NCBI GenBank assembly: GCA_015523195.1
Contig: WAKU01000095.1
Span: 1 to 35,936 of the forward strand
Direction of reading: 5' to 3'
From: Thermococcus sp.
GTDB lineage: Archaea; Methanobacteriota_B; Thermococci; Thermococcales; Thermococcaceae
DNA: 35,936 nucleotides
Shown here one piece after another: positions 16,364 through 23,017 of this stretch. Every line of letters begins with the position of its first letter. The first letter of the stretch is position 1. The translations under genes were made by a program, and so were the position numbers. Under the pieces are notes generated by a model, which did not search any database, was not told where the DNA came from, and saw only the letters and a program-made list of their open reading frames with translations.

Positions 16364-17011
16364 ATGGACATCGAAGTCCGCCGGAGGCCCGTGAAATACG
16401 CGCGCATCGAGGTTAGGCCCGACGGAAAGGTTATCGTTACCGCCCCGGAAGGTTACGACGTTGGCCCTTTCGTCGAGCGCCACAGGGGCTGGCTTGAGGC
16501 CAAGCTCGGCGAGATAGATGGATTGAGGGAGGTAGCAGAGAGGGGCTTTCCCATAGACGGGGAGTTCTATCAGGTCATCCGGGGAAGAAAAGCGAAGGTT
16601 CACGAGAGGTTCAGGACGGTCGTCTTCTCGGCCTATCCAGACGAGACCCTGGCCGAGCTTAAGGCCTATCTCAGGCCAAAGATACTCGCACTTGTTAGTG
16701 AGTACTCTCAGAGAATGGGCGTTTCTCCCAAAAAGGTCTTCATCAGGCACCAGAGGAGCAGGTGGGGGAGTTGCTCTTCAAGGGGCAACCTCAACTTCAA
16801 CGTTCGCCTCGTTTCGGTTCCGCCGGAGCTTAGGGAGTACGTTGTTGTCCACGAGCTGGCCCACCTGAAGTTTCAGGAGCATTCAAAGGCCTTCTGGGAT
16901 TTTGTTGGGTGCTTTTACCCAGATTACCGCGAGGCCAGGGAAGAGCTGAGGAAGTGGTGGAGCATCGTAGAGCTCAACCCCTACTGGAGGTGGCTCGGTA
17001 GGGGCACTTAA
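16364..17011 (+). CDS. YgjP/WbuO-type zinc metallopeptidase (DUF45, M48-like)
   Basis: A 215-residue protein. The ATG at 16364 follows GGTGATG. The central VFIRHQRSRWGSCSSRGNLNFN and VVVHELAHLKFQEHSKAFW are hallmarks of the YgjP (DUF45) family: HELAH supplies the zinc-binding His and catalytic Glu, and the downstream EHSKAFW His is the third ligand. The N-terminal half is beta-rich. No signal peptide, so it is cytoplasmic. The substrate is unknown; family members often sit near restriction systems, but not here. A hairpin with a T-run follows the stop (17058-17091). Confidence 0.88.
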   Translation: MDIEVRRRPVKYARIEVRPDGKVIVTAPEGYDVGPFVERHRGWLEAKLGEIDGLREVAERGFPIDGEFYQVIRGRKAKVHERFRTVVFSAYPDETLAELKAYLRPKILALVSEYSQRMGVSPKKVFIRHQRSRWGSCSSRGNLNFNVRLVSVPPELREYVVVHELAHLKFQEHSKAFWDFVGCFYPDYREAREELRKWWSIVELNPYWRWLGRGT

Positions 17012-17057
17012 GCCCCCTACCCCAGCTGGTTTAAACCCGCTGCATCCTCACACTCCA

Positions 17058-17091
17058 ACTCCCCTATGGGCTGCAGGGAGTGATGTTTTTT
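17058..17091 (+). terminator. Hairpin plus T-run, terminator-like
   Basis: ACTCCC (17058-17063) pairs with GGGAGT (17076-17081), and a run of six T follows at 17086-17091. It is placed between the metallopeptidase gene and the promoter of the DUF4143 ATPase. Confidence 0.45.
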
Positions 17092-17104
17092 AAGCACAAC
17101 AATC

Positions 17105-17113
17105 TTTTTAAAT
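17105..17113 (+). promoter_or_regulatory. TATA box of the DUF4143 ATPase gene (leaderless)
   Basis: TTTTTAAAT is centred about 26 bases before the ATG at 17135, and no ribosome binding site is visible, so the transcript probably begins at or near the start codon. Confidence 0.6.
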
Positions 17114-17134
17114 GAAATGTTCTATGCGTAAAAC

Positions 17135-18394
17135 ATGATTGAGCGCTCGGCATGGGAAGAGGTGATCTCCGATTACTTGGGACTGAGGGTGAAGTACATC
17201 AAGCGAATGGTCAAGGTTAAGCTTCCTAAAAACCGTGCCTTGGCCATCGTTGGCCCGAGAAGGGCTGGAAAGACCTTCTTCCTCTTTCAGCTGTGGGACG
17301 AGCTCGATCCTGAGAGGAGAAGAAGCCTCTACGTAAACTTCGAGGATCCGCGCCTTGTCGGGGCAACCGCTGATGACATGATGGAGATGCTGAGGAGCTA
17401 CTACTCCCTGACCTCCGTTCCCAAAGGCGAGAAGCTCCTTTTCCTGCTCGATGAAGTTCAGGAGGTTGAGGGCTGGGAGCGCTTCGTCAGGTACGCCCTC
17501 GATATGGGGCACAGGGTAATCCTGACGGGTTCTTCATCAAAACTTCTCTCGAAGGAGATAGCGACCGTCCTTAGGGGAAGGGCTCTCACGATCCACCTGT
17601 ACCCATTTTCGCTCTCCGAGGTTCTGAGGGCCAAGGAACTTGAGAAAGCCCTTCCAAGCCTCGAGGCGAGGGGAAAGCTCTTGGGGGTAGTAAGGGAGTG
17701 CCTCGAATGGGGTTCTTATCCGGAGGTTCTCCTCCAGACCGAACTGAGGAGGGAGATTCTGCGTGAGATAATGGACGTCACGATCTACCGGGACGTCGTT
17801 GAGAGGTGGCGCGTTGACAACCTTAAGGCGTTGAGGTTCCTCTTCAAACTCTTGGCCTCCTCAAGCCACACCTCGGTGACCAAGTTGCACTCCACGATGA
17901 AGAGCCTGGGCATAGCCGTTGGAAAGCCAACCTTAGCTAATTACGTTGAATACCTCAGCGATGCCCTCGTGCTGTTCCCCCTCAGGGCGCAGGTGAAGTC
18001 CGAAAAGAAGAAAGAGCTCCTCGGCTTCAAGCCGTACTTCGTTGACAACGGCCTGCTCAAGGTCCTCGGGGTTAACGACCGCGGGAGACTCTTAGAGAAC
18101 CTGACCTTCACCGAGCTGCTAAAACGGGGTCTAATACCGAACGAGGACCTTTTCTTCTACGTAACCCGGAGCGGTCGCGAGGTTGATTTCATAATCCCGG
18201 AGGAGGAACTGATACAGGTCTCGTGGAAGCTCCATCCGGGGAACAGGGAGCGGGAGCTCTCGGCACTCGTCGAAGCCTCTGTCGAGACGGGAATTGAGAA
18301 ACTAACGGCTGTTACGTGGGAAAAGGGGAAAGAGAAGATTGAGCTCGGGGGGCGTGTTATCAGGCTCCTGCCGGTGGAAGAATGGAGGGGGTGA
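17135..18394 (+). CDS. AAA ATPase with DUF4143 C-terminal domain
   Basis: A 419-residue protein of the archaeal/bacterial AAA_14-DUF4143 group. Walker A is VGPRRAGKTFF (about 39-49), Walker B is LFLLDEVQEV (about 103-112), and the sensor-like ILTGSSSKLL follows. A winged-helix region (about 225-290) precedes the DUF4143 domain (about 290-410) with the YVTRSGREVDFII motif. That motif resembles PD-(D/E)xK nucleases, but the expected acidic-x-Lys is replaced by QVSWK, so nuclease activity is doubtful. The cellular role of the family is unknown. The gene ends five bases before the CoA-binding gene, probably sharing a transcript. Confidence 0.88.
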   Translation: MIERSAWEEVISDYLGLRVKYIKRMVKVKLPKNRALAIVGPRRAGKTFFLFQLWDELDPERRRSLYVNFEDPRLVGATADDMMEMLRSYYSLTSVPKGEKLLFLLDEVQEVEGWERFVRYALDMGHRVILTGSSSKLLSKEIATVLRGRALTIHLYPFSLSEVLRAKELEKALPSLEARGKLLGVVRECLEWGSYPEVLLQTELRREILREIMDVTIYRDVVERWRVDNLKALRFLFKLLASSSHTSVTKLHSTMKSLGIAVGKPTLANYVEYLSDALVLFPLRAQVKSEKKKELLGFKPYFVDNGLLKVLGVNDRGRLLENLTFTELLKRGLIPNEDLFFYVTRSGREVDFIIPEEELIQVSWKLHPGNRERELSALVEASVETGIEKLTAVTWEKGKEKIELGGRVIRLLPVEEWRG

Positions 18395-18398
18395 TGGA

Positions 18399-18827
18399 AT
18401 GGTGAGGGCAACTCCCGTTGACAGGCTTAGCGATGAGGAAATCAGGGAAATCCTGACGAAGTACAGGAAGATAGCCCTCGTGGGAGCTTCTCCAAAGCCG
18501 GAACGCGACTCGAACGAGGTGATGCGCTACCTTCTTGAGAAGGGCTACGAGGTCTACCCGGTGAACCCGCGCTATGACGAAATCCTCGGGAGGAAGTGCT
18601 ACCCAAGCGTCCTTGATATCCCGGACGAGGTTGAAATCGTTGACCTCTTCGTTCGCCCAGAGTTCACGATGGACTACGTGGGGCAGGCGATAGAGAAGGG
18701 CGCGAAGGTCGTCTGGTTCCAGTTCGGGACGTTCAGTGAGGAGGCCTTTAAGAAGGCCAGGGAGGCCGGATTGATCGCGGTCGCTCACCGCTGCATAAAA
18801 CAGGAGCACGAGAGGCTTATTGAGTGA
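18399..18827 (+). CDS. CoA-binding domain protein (Rossmann fold, YccU-like)
   Basis: A 142-residue single-domain protein. The start ATG at 18399 follows GGGGGTGATGG, five bases after the upstream stop. IALVGASPKPERDSNEVMRYLL and YEVYPVNPRYDEILGRKCYPSV are the CoA-binding Rossmann motifs of this family. RPEFTMDYVGQAIEKGAKVVWFQFGTF and HRCIKQEHERL complete it. Stand-alone members bind CoA and may sense its redox or acyl state; no catalytic role is assigned. The family call is firm. Confidence 0.92.
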   Translation: MVRATPVDRLSDEEIREILTKYRKIALVGASPKPERDSNEVMRYLLEKGYEVYPVNPRYDEILGRKCYPSVLDIPDEVEIVDLFVRPEFTMDYVGQAIEKGAKVVWFQFGTFSEEAFKKAREAGLIAVAHRCIKQEHERLIE

Positions 18828-18839
18828 TAGTTCCAAACG

Positions 18840-18847
18840 TTTAAAAG
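18840..18847 (+). promoter_or_regulatory. TATA box of the DUF104/MazF-like operon
   Basis: TTTAAAAG, overlapped by an 8-bp palindrome AAACGTTT (18835-18842), is centred about 26 bases before the ATG at 18869. No ribosome binding site is visible, so translation is likely leaderless. Confidence 0.5.
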
Positions 18848-18868
18848 CTGATTTCCCAATTTTTAACC

Positions 18869-19057
18869 ATGCCTGAGGAGATAGTTGCCATATATCGGGG
18901 CGATGTGATAATCCCCCTAAGAAAGCTGAACATACCCCCGGGTTCTCGGATTAGGATACTGATTGAGAAAGTGGAAAAGAGAGAACCACTGAAGGATCTC
19001 GGCTACCTCAAGCTCCTGCAGGAGGGAGACGATGCCGAAGAGCTCTTCGAGTTTTAG
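18869..19057 (+). CDS. Antitoxin, AF2212/DUF104-like
   Basis: A 62-residue protein. The N-terminal half EIVAIYRGDVIIPLRKLNIPPGSRIRILI has the beta-hairpin layout of AF2212-like (DUF104) antitoxins. These dimerise through this fold and neutralise a partner with a charged C-terminal tail, here GDDAEELFEF. It overlaps the following PemK/MazF-like gene by 26 bases, the usual toxin-antitoxin coupling. Its promoter suggests a leaderless mRNA. DUF104 is more often paired with PIN toxins, so pairing with a MazF-like toxin is worth noting. Confidence 0.8.
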   Translation: MPEEIVAIYRGDVIIPLRKLNIPPGSRIRILIEKVEKREPLKDLGYLKLLQEGDDAEELFEF

Positions 19058-19391
19058 GCAGGGGGAGATACTCCTTTTGGAACTTCCTTTTACCGATTAC
19101 ATAGGAAAGAAGCTCCGTCCTGTGCTGGTTATCAGCTCCAATGAGTTGAACAGAATAAGTGACGACTTAATAGTGCTCAAAATAACGGGAAGTCCGCATT
19201 TTAGGGAATTCCAAGTTGAACTCGAACAAAGAGACCTCCTTAAGGGTAAGCTCAAGAAAAAGAGCTTCATAGACTGTTCTTCCGTTTTTACGGTAGAGAA
19301 ATCACTCGTTATCAAAAGCATTGGGGAGATTAGACCTGTGAAAATTGATGAGGTCAAAGAAACTCTAAAACGGACGTTCGGCATTTGCTAA
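19032..19391 (+). CDS. PemK/MazF-like mRNA interferase, probable toxin
   Basis: A 119-residue protein with the PemK/MazF signature: RQGEILLLELPFTDYIGKKLRPVLVIS (residues 9-35) contains the conserved G-E/D-I start and RPVLVIS strand. KKKSFIDCSSVFTVEKS and IGEIRPVKIDEVKETL follow the MazF pattern. The ATG follows GGAGGGAGACG inside the antitoxin gene. Known members cleave mRNA at short sequence motifs; the specificity is not readable. The 3' end overlaps the convergent methyltransferase gene by four bases. Confidence 0.85.
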   Translation: MPKSSSSFRQGEILLLELPFTDYIGKKLRPVLVISSNELNRISDDLIVLKITGSPHFREFQVELEQRDLLKGKLKKKSFIDCSSVFTVEKSLVIKSIGEIRPVKIDEVKETLKRTFGIC

Positions 19392-20488
19392 CCCCTGTAC
19401 CTCAGCACGTGGACATCCCTGATTAAGCGGTGCCTCTCCTCGTAGTCGAGGTATCTCCCCAGAACCTCGAAGCCGAGCTTCCCGAGCCACTTCCTGTCTT
19501 TTCTGTAAATCCTCCCGTCACTCAGTCTGTAAGCCGGAAAGACGAAGACGACCTTTGCGTTCCCCTTGAGGACGTCGGCAAAGCCCTCGAAGACCGAGTA
19601 GTAAAAGCGGTCGAGCTCGTTGGCGAGTTTAATTGCCTCACCCCTGCCCGGGTTCCTCCGGAGGGGCTTTCCGAGGTATGGCTCGGTAACTATGGCGTCA
19701 AAGCGCTGCCTGAAGCATCTCTTGAGCTTCCTCGCGTCGCAGACCTCTAAATGGGCCGAGTTCTTAAGGCGAAACTCCCTCCTAAGCCAGGCGAGGTTTC
19801 TCTTGGCCTCCTTCACGCGTTTCTCGTCCCTGTCACTGCCGTAGGCGTTCAAAACCTGAAGGACGAACTCCTGGAGGATGGTTCCTATCCCGCAGAAGGG
19901 GTCTAAAAAGCTCCCCCTCCTAACCTCCGTGAGGTTCACCATTATCCTCGCCAGTCGGGGCGGGATTGAGAGGATGGGCCTCTGAACGGGTCTTTCAACG
20001 TCGAGCTTCTTCAGCTCGAAGGGGTCTGTAACCTTAACTGTCTCTCCAACCAAGAAGCTCCCGTCCCCGCGGAAGAGGAAGACGAAGTCTTTAACCTCGG
20101 GAAAGCCCTTCAGGATTAGTTCAGCGGGCATCGCGTAGACCTTTGCCGGCTTGAAGAACTTCGCCGGGCCTTCGGCCTTAAACTCCCTCTTTATCTCGCT
20201 CCCGAGCTTCCTCCAGAGCCTCCAGTCGTCCCTCCCGTAGAGGCTCACCGTGAAGAGTCTCGCGTATTCGAGGTCTTTTATCGCTTCCTCACCCTCTCCG
20301 ATTACCTTAACCAGCTTGAGGGAACCGCCGAGCCAGCGGAAGTAGGCCTCAATGCTCCGCGGCGAATCGAGGAGCAGCCAGTCCCGATATTCGCCGGTTA
20401 TTCTAACCTTAAGATTAAATCTGCGGGTAAAGCTGTAAAATTCCGCCCTGCTGAGCCCCGGATTCTTGCCAAAGATTACGCTGTACAT
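19388..20488 (-). CDS. TRM11-family SAM-dependent methyltransferase (putative tRNA guanine methylase)
   Basis: A 366-residue protein. The N-terminal half (1-160) is consistent with a ferredoxin-like/THUMP RNA-binding region. The C-terminal Rossmann methyltransferase has motif I FLDPFCGIGTILQEF (about 194-208), an acidic motif II end GSDRD and motif IV TEPYLGKPL. The Trm11/TrmG10 enzymes, which make N2-methylguanosine at position 10, have DPPYG at motif IV, so this is probably a paralogue with a different or unknown target. A TATA-like palindrome CTTTTAAAAG lies about 25 bases upstream of the ATG, suggesting a near-leaderless transcript. Confidence 0.82.
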   Translation of the reverse strand: MYSVIFGKNPGLSRAEFYSFTRRFNLKVRITGEYRDWLLLDSPRSIEAYFRWLGGSLKLVKVIGEGEEAIKDLEYARLFTVSLYGRDDWRLWRKLGSEIKREFKAEGPAKFFKPAKVYAMPAELILKGFPEVKDFVFLFRGDGSFLVGETVKVTDPFELKKLDVERPVQRPILSIPPRLARIMVNLTEVRRGSFLDPFCGIGTILQEFVLQVLNAYGSDRDEKRVKEAKRNLAWLRREFRLKNSAHLEVCDARKLKRCFRQRFDAIVTEPYLGKPLRRNPGRGEAIKLANELDRFYYSVFEGFADVLKGNAKVVFVFPAYRLSDGRIYRKDRKWLGKLGFEVLGRYLDYEERHRLIRDVHVLRYRG

Positions 20489-20507
20489 AGAAAGGCCTTT
20501 ACTCAGC

Positions 20508-20517
20508 CTTTTAAAAG
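20508..20517 (-). promoter_or_regulatory. TATA element for the TRM11-family gene
   Basis: CTTTTAAAAG is symmetrical and lies about 25 bases upstream of the start at 20488. The divergent gene at 20577 has its own A-rich element (AAAAAAATAAAT around 20551-20562). Confidence 0.5.
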
Positions 20518-20576
20518 CATTTGGGCCGATAACGTTAAGAACCTTCTATTCAAAAAAATAAATCGGGGGTGCTCTA

Positions 20577-21881
20577 ATGCTAATACCCGAGATAATAAGC
20601 ACGGCAGAGGTCATCCGGGATCCCTACCTCCGGGCCGTCACGTACGCTAAAATCGGTGAGCGCCTTTCTAAAGCCCGTGATCCAAACTTCAAGTTGGTAT
20701 TCCTCAAGGCCGTTGAAACGGCGAAGATGATTGACGATCCCGTGAAAATGCTCAGGGCCCTCCTGTCAATAGGGTACTCAATGCGCAAGGCCGGGCTGAA
20801 GACCTCGAAGAAGCTCTACCAGCGCGTTATTGAGGACTCTGCCGAGCTCCCCCCTCCGGTGCGCGATGACCTCATGGCGGTAGCGGCCAGGTACATGCTC
20901 GGGCTCGGCGGAATTGGGGACGCGATCATCTACGCCTCTAAGATAGAGGATCCAAAGCTCAGGGATACGGTTCTCCTCCAGATCATACGACGCAACACCT
21001 CTCTCATAGGGACAGAGAAGGTTCGCGTCGCGTACAGGATAAGGAAGAGTAAGATGGCCCTCGAACTCATAACCACTGAGCCGGCCCGCTCGAAGGCCCT
21101 GATAGAGATAATGAAGTCCTACTTCCTCATGGACAGCTACGAAAACGGGATAGGGACGATAGGCAGGATAAAGCTCAAGGAGTGGGCAAAGCACGCGTTC
21201 AAGGAGGCCCTCTTCTTCATGAAGGAGAGGGGGGTTCTTGAGAGGTACGTCCTCAACCTAAAGGCCCTCGCAAAGGAGCTCGTGGAGAAGTTCGGGGATG
21301 AGTTCAAGGTTGAGCTCGCCATATCCTTCGCCCTCGCAGAGGAGCCCCTTGAGGCCGTTGACCTCCTAAGGAAGTTCGGGGAGAAGGAGATCCTCGTGAA
21401 CGCCGCCCTCAGACTGCTTGAGGTCTCCCCCCACTCTCTGCCCAACTTCATCAGGGTTCTGCGTGAAGATGAGGCCACGCTGGTTGGGAAGGCTATAATG
21501 AACCGCTTCCTTGAAAAGCCCGACGAAGGCGATTGGGAAACCGTGAGGGCGCTCTGGGAGCGCTCAAAGAGCGACGAGCTGAGGGTTAAGATAGGGAGGT
21601 ACTCCGTTCTCAAGGACGACATAGACGACGCACTGCACATAGCCTCCGCGATAAAAGATGAGAGGCTCAGGTCCATAGTGCTGGCAGACGTCGCGCACAG
21701 GCTCCTCAAGATAGGTGACGTATCGCGGGCCATAGACGTGGCCCTCGGGGTGAGGGATCCGCGCTTCTCCTCAATACTCGTGGCCGAGATACTCCTGAGC
21801 GCCCTCGACAGGGAGATAGACAGGAGGGTGATGGTGAATGGAGCGGCTAAGGGTTCTAATGCGCAGCAGGGACAGAAGTAA
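20577..21881 (+). CDS. Unknown helical-repeat protein, 434 aa
   Basis: I do not recognise this family. The ATG follows GGGGGTG by five bases. The protein is almost entirely alpha-helical with recurring units such as AEVIRDPYLRAVTYAKIGERLSKA, ASKIEDPKLRDTVLLQI and ASAIKDERLRSIVLADVAHRLLKIGD. These share an A-x-x-I-x-D-x-x-L-R pattern followed by a second helix, consistent with a TPR- or HEAT-like solenoid used in protein binding. There is no signal peptide or membrane segment. Its 3' end overlaps the next gene by 44 bases in another frame, so the pair is probably coupled. Confidence 0.82.
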   Translation: MLIPEIISTAEVIRDPYLRAVTYAKIGERLSKARDPNFKLVFLKAVETAKMIDDPVKMLRALLSIGYSMRKAGLKTSKKLYQRVIEDSAELPPPVRDDLMAVAARYMLGLGGIGDAIIYASKIEDPKLRDTVLLQIIRRNTSLIGTEKVRVAYRIRKSKMALELITTEPARSKALIEIMKSYFLMDSYENGIGTIGRIKLKEWAKHAFKEALFFMKERGVLERYVLNLKALAKELVEKFGDEFKVELAISFALAEEPLEAVDLLRKFGEKEILVNAALRLLEVSPHSLPNFIRVLREDEATLVGKAIMNRFLEKPDEGDWETVRALWERSKSDELRVKIGRYSVLKDDIDDALHIASAIKDERLRSIVLADVAHRLLKIGDVSRAIDVALGVRDPRFSSILVAEILLSALDREIDRRVMVNGAAKGSNAQQGQK

Positions 21882-22140
21882 CACCGTTGACTACGTGAGG
21901 GAGCTCTCGCAGACGATACTCGAGGGCAAGCTTATGGGTGAGGAGGTGCTCTTCAGGGACGCTGTGGGGGAGATATACTCCGCCCTCAGGGGCGAACTCT
22001 TCAGCGGAAGGAAGAGCTCCATCCCCAGGGAAAAGCTCATAGAGGCCTACGAACTGGCCGTTATCCTTAAGTACCTCGTCCAGGACGGAGTTAAGACTTC
22101 AATGGAAATACTCGAGGAGCTCGTGAAGATCCTGTCCTGA
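21838..22140 (+). CDS. Unknown small helical protein, 100 aa
   Basis: A 100-residue, charged, mostly helical soluble protein of unknown function. The ATG follows GGTGATGGTG inside the end of the helical-repeat gene, with a 44-base overlap, so translation is probably coupled and the products may interact. Helices are suggested by SNTVDYVRELSQTILEG and EKLIEAYELAVILKYLV. No motif was recognised. Confidence 0.7.
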   Translation: MERLRVLMRSRDRSNTVDYVRELSQTILEGKLMGEEVLFRDAVGEIYSALRGELFSGRKSSIPREKLIEAYELAVILKYLVQDGVKTSMEILEELVKILS

Positions 22141-22185
22141 GGGCAAAGCTTAACTCCTTTTCCTCTTAACCCCTCCGGTGGTTCC

Positions 22186-22611
22186 ATGCTCTTCGAGGTT
22201 GAGATCCCGACGAGGGAGAGATTCCAGATAGTGGACGTAACGGAGAGGATCCAGGCGGCCGTCTGGAGGGGGAAGATGAAGCACGGGCTCGCCGTGGTTT
22301 ACACCAAGCACACAACGACGGGGCTTTTAATAAACGAACCCGAGGAGGGACTCCTCCAGGACTTCAAGGCCAAGATGAAGGAGCTGATCCCCAAAGGGGC
22401 CGGTTACCTTCACGACAGGATAGACAGCAACGCCCACTCCCACCTGCGTGCCGGCCTTCTCCTGAACCCTGAGGTCGTCATCCCCGTTGACCAGGGGGAA
22501 CTACAGCTCGGCACGTGGCAGAGGGTGCTCTTCGTTGAGCTCGACGGCCCGAGGCACAGGCGCGTTATCGTCATGCTCTGCCCCTGCAGTGAGTACCCGG
22601 AGGAGGAGTGA
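22186..22611 (+). CDS. yjbQ: YjbQ family protein (UPF0047)
   Basis: A 141-residue protein of the widespread YjbQ/UPF0047 family. Hallmarks are VVYTKHTTTGLLINEPEEG, with conserved His and Thr residues and a following acidic patch, HDRIDSNAHSHLRAGLL with clustered His, and PVDQGELQLGTWQRVLFVELDGPRHRRVIV. Some members show weak thiamine-phosphate synthase activity and the family name reflects this, but the physiological role remains unsettled. The ATG follows GGTGG. The length is standard. Confidence 0.93.
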   Translation: MLFEVEIPTRERFQIVDVTERIQAAVWRGKMKHGLAVVYTKHTTTGLLINEPEEGLLQDFKAKMKELIPKGAGYLHDRIDSNAHSHLRAGLLLNPEVVIPVDQGELQLGTWQRVLFVELDGPRHRRVIVMLCPCSEYPEEE

Positions 22612-22654
22612 GGGATTAGAAAGGTTTATCGTCCCGGGCGCTGAACATGAACCG

Positions 22655-23017
22655 ATGAGGATCGTAAAAGTCCCAGGGAAGGAGAAAGTGGGGGTCGTCC
22701 CCTACGGCTCGGCTCCTGAGGTTGAGCTTGACATCGAGGTAGTCCCAGCGAGGGGGTATCTCACCGTCCGCGTTACCAACCCCAACCTGAGCAAGGTCGA
22801 GATAAGCAACGCAGTGGAGCTCTACGAGTACAGGGGTTTCTGGAAGAAGGTTGAGCTGGGGATCGTCTTCTTAGAGAAGAGGATAGTCCTGATCCCGGGC
22901 GAAACCCACGTCCAGAAGCTCCCGGTTGAGCTCCGGCCCGGGCGCTACCGCATCGTGCGCTTTGCCTACATCGACGGAACCCGGGTGAAGGTGGAAAAGG
23001 AGTTCACAGTCCCTTAG
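22655..23017 (+). CDS. Small Ig-like beta-sandwich protein, 120 aa
   Basis: The frame is open further upstream, but the ATG at 22655 is preferred. It lies about 25-30 bases after AAGGTTTATC, a TATA-like element, implying a near-leaderless transcript, and the upstream residues are shadowed by yjbQ. The protein is strand-rich: LTVRVTNPNLSKVEISNAVELYEYRGFWKKVEL, then IVLIPGETHVQKLPVELRPGRYRIVRF. This is the layout of small bacterial/archaeal Ig-like domains. It has no signal peptide. The function is unknown. The 3' end overlaps the convergent helicase gene by 14 bases. Confidence 0.72.
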   Translation: MRIVKVPGKEKVGVVPYGSAPEVELDIEVVPARGYLTVRVTNPNLSKVEISNAVELYEYRGFWKKVELGIVFLEKRIVLIPGETHVQKLPVELRPGRYRIVRFAYIDGTRVKVEKEFTVP

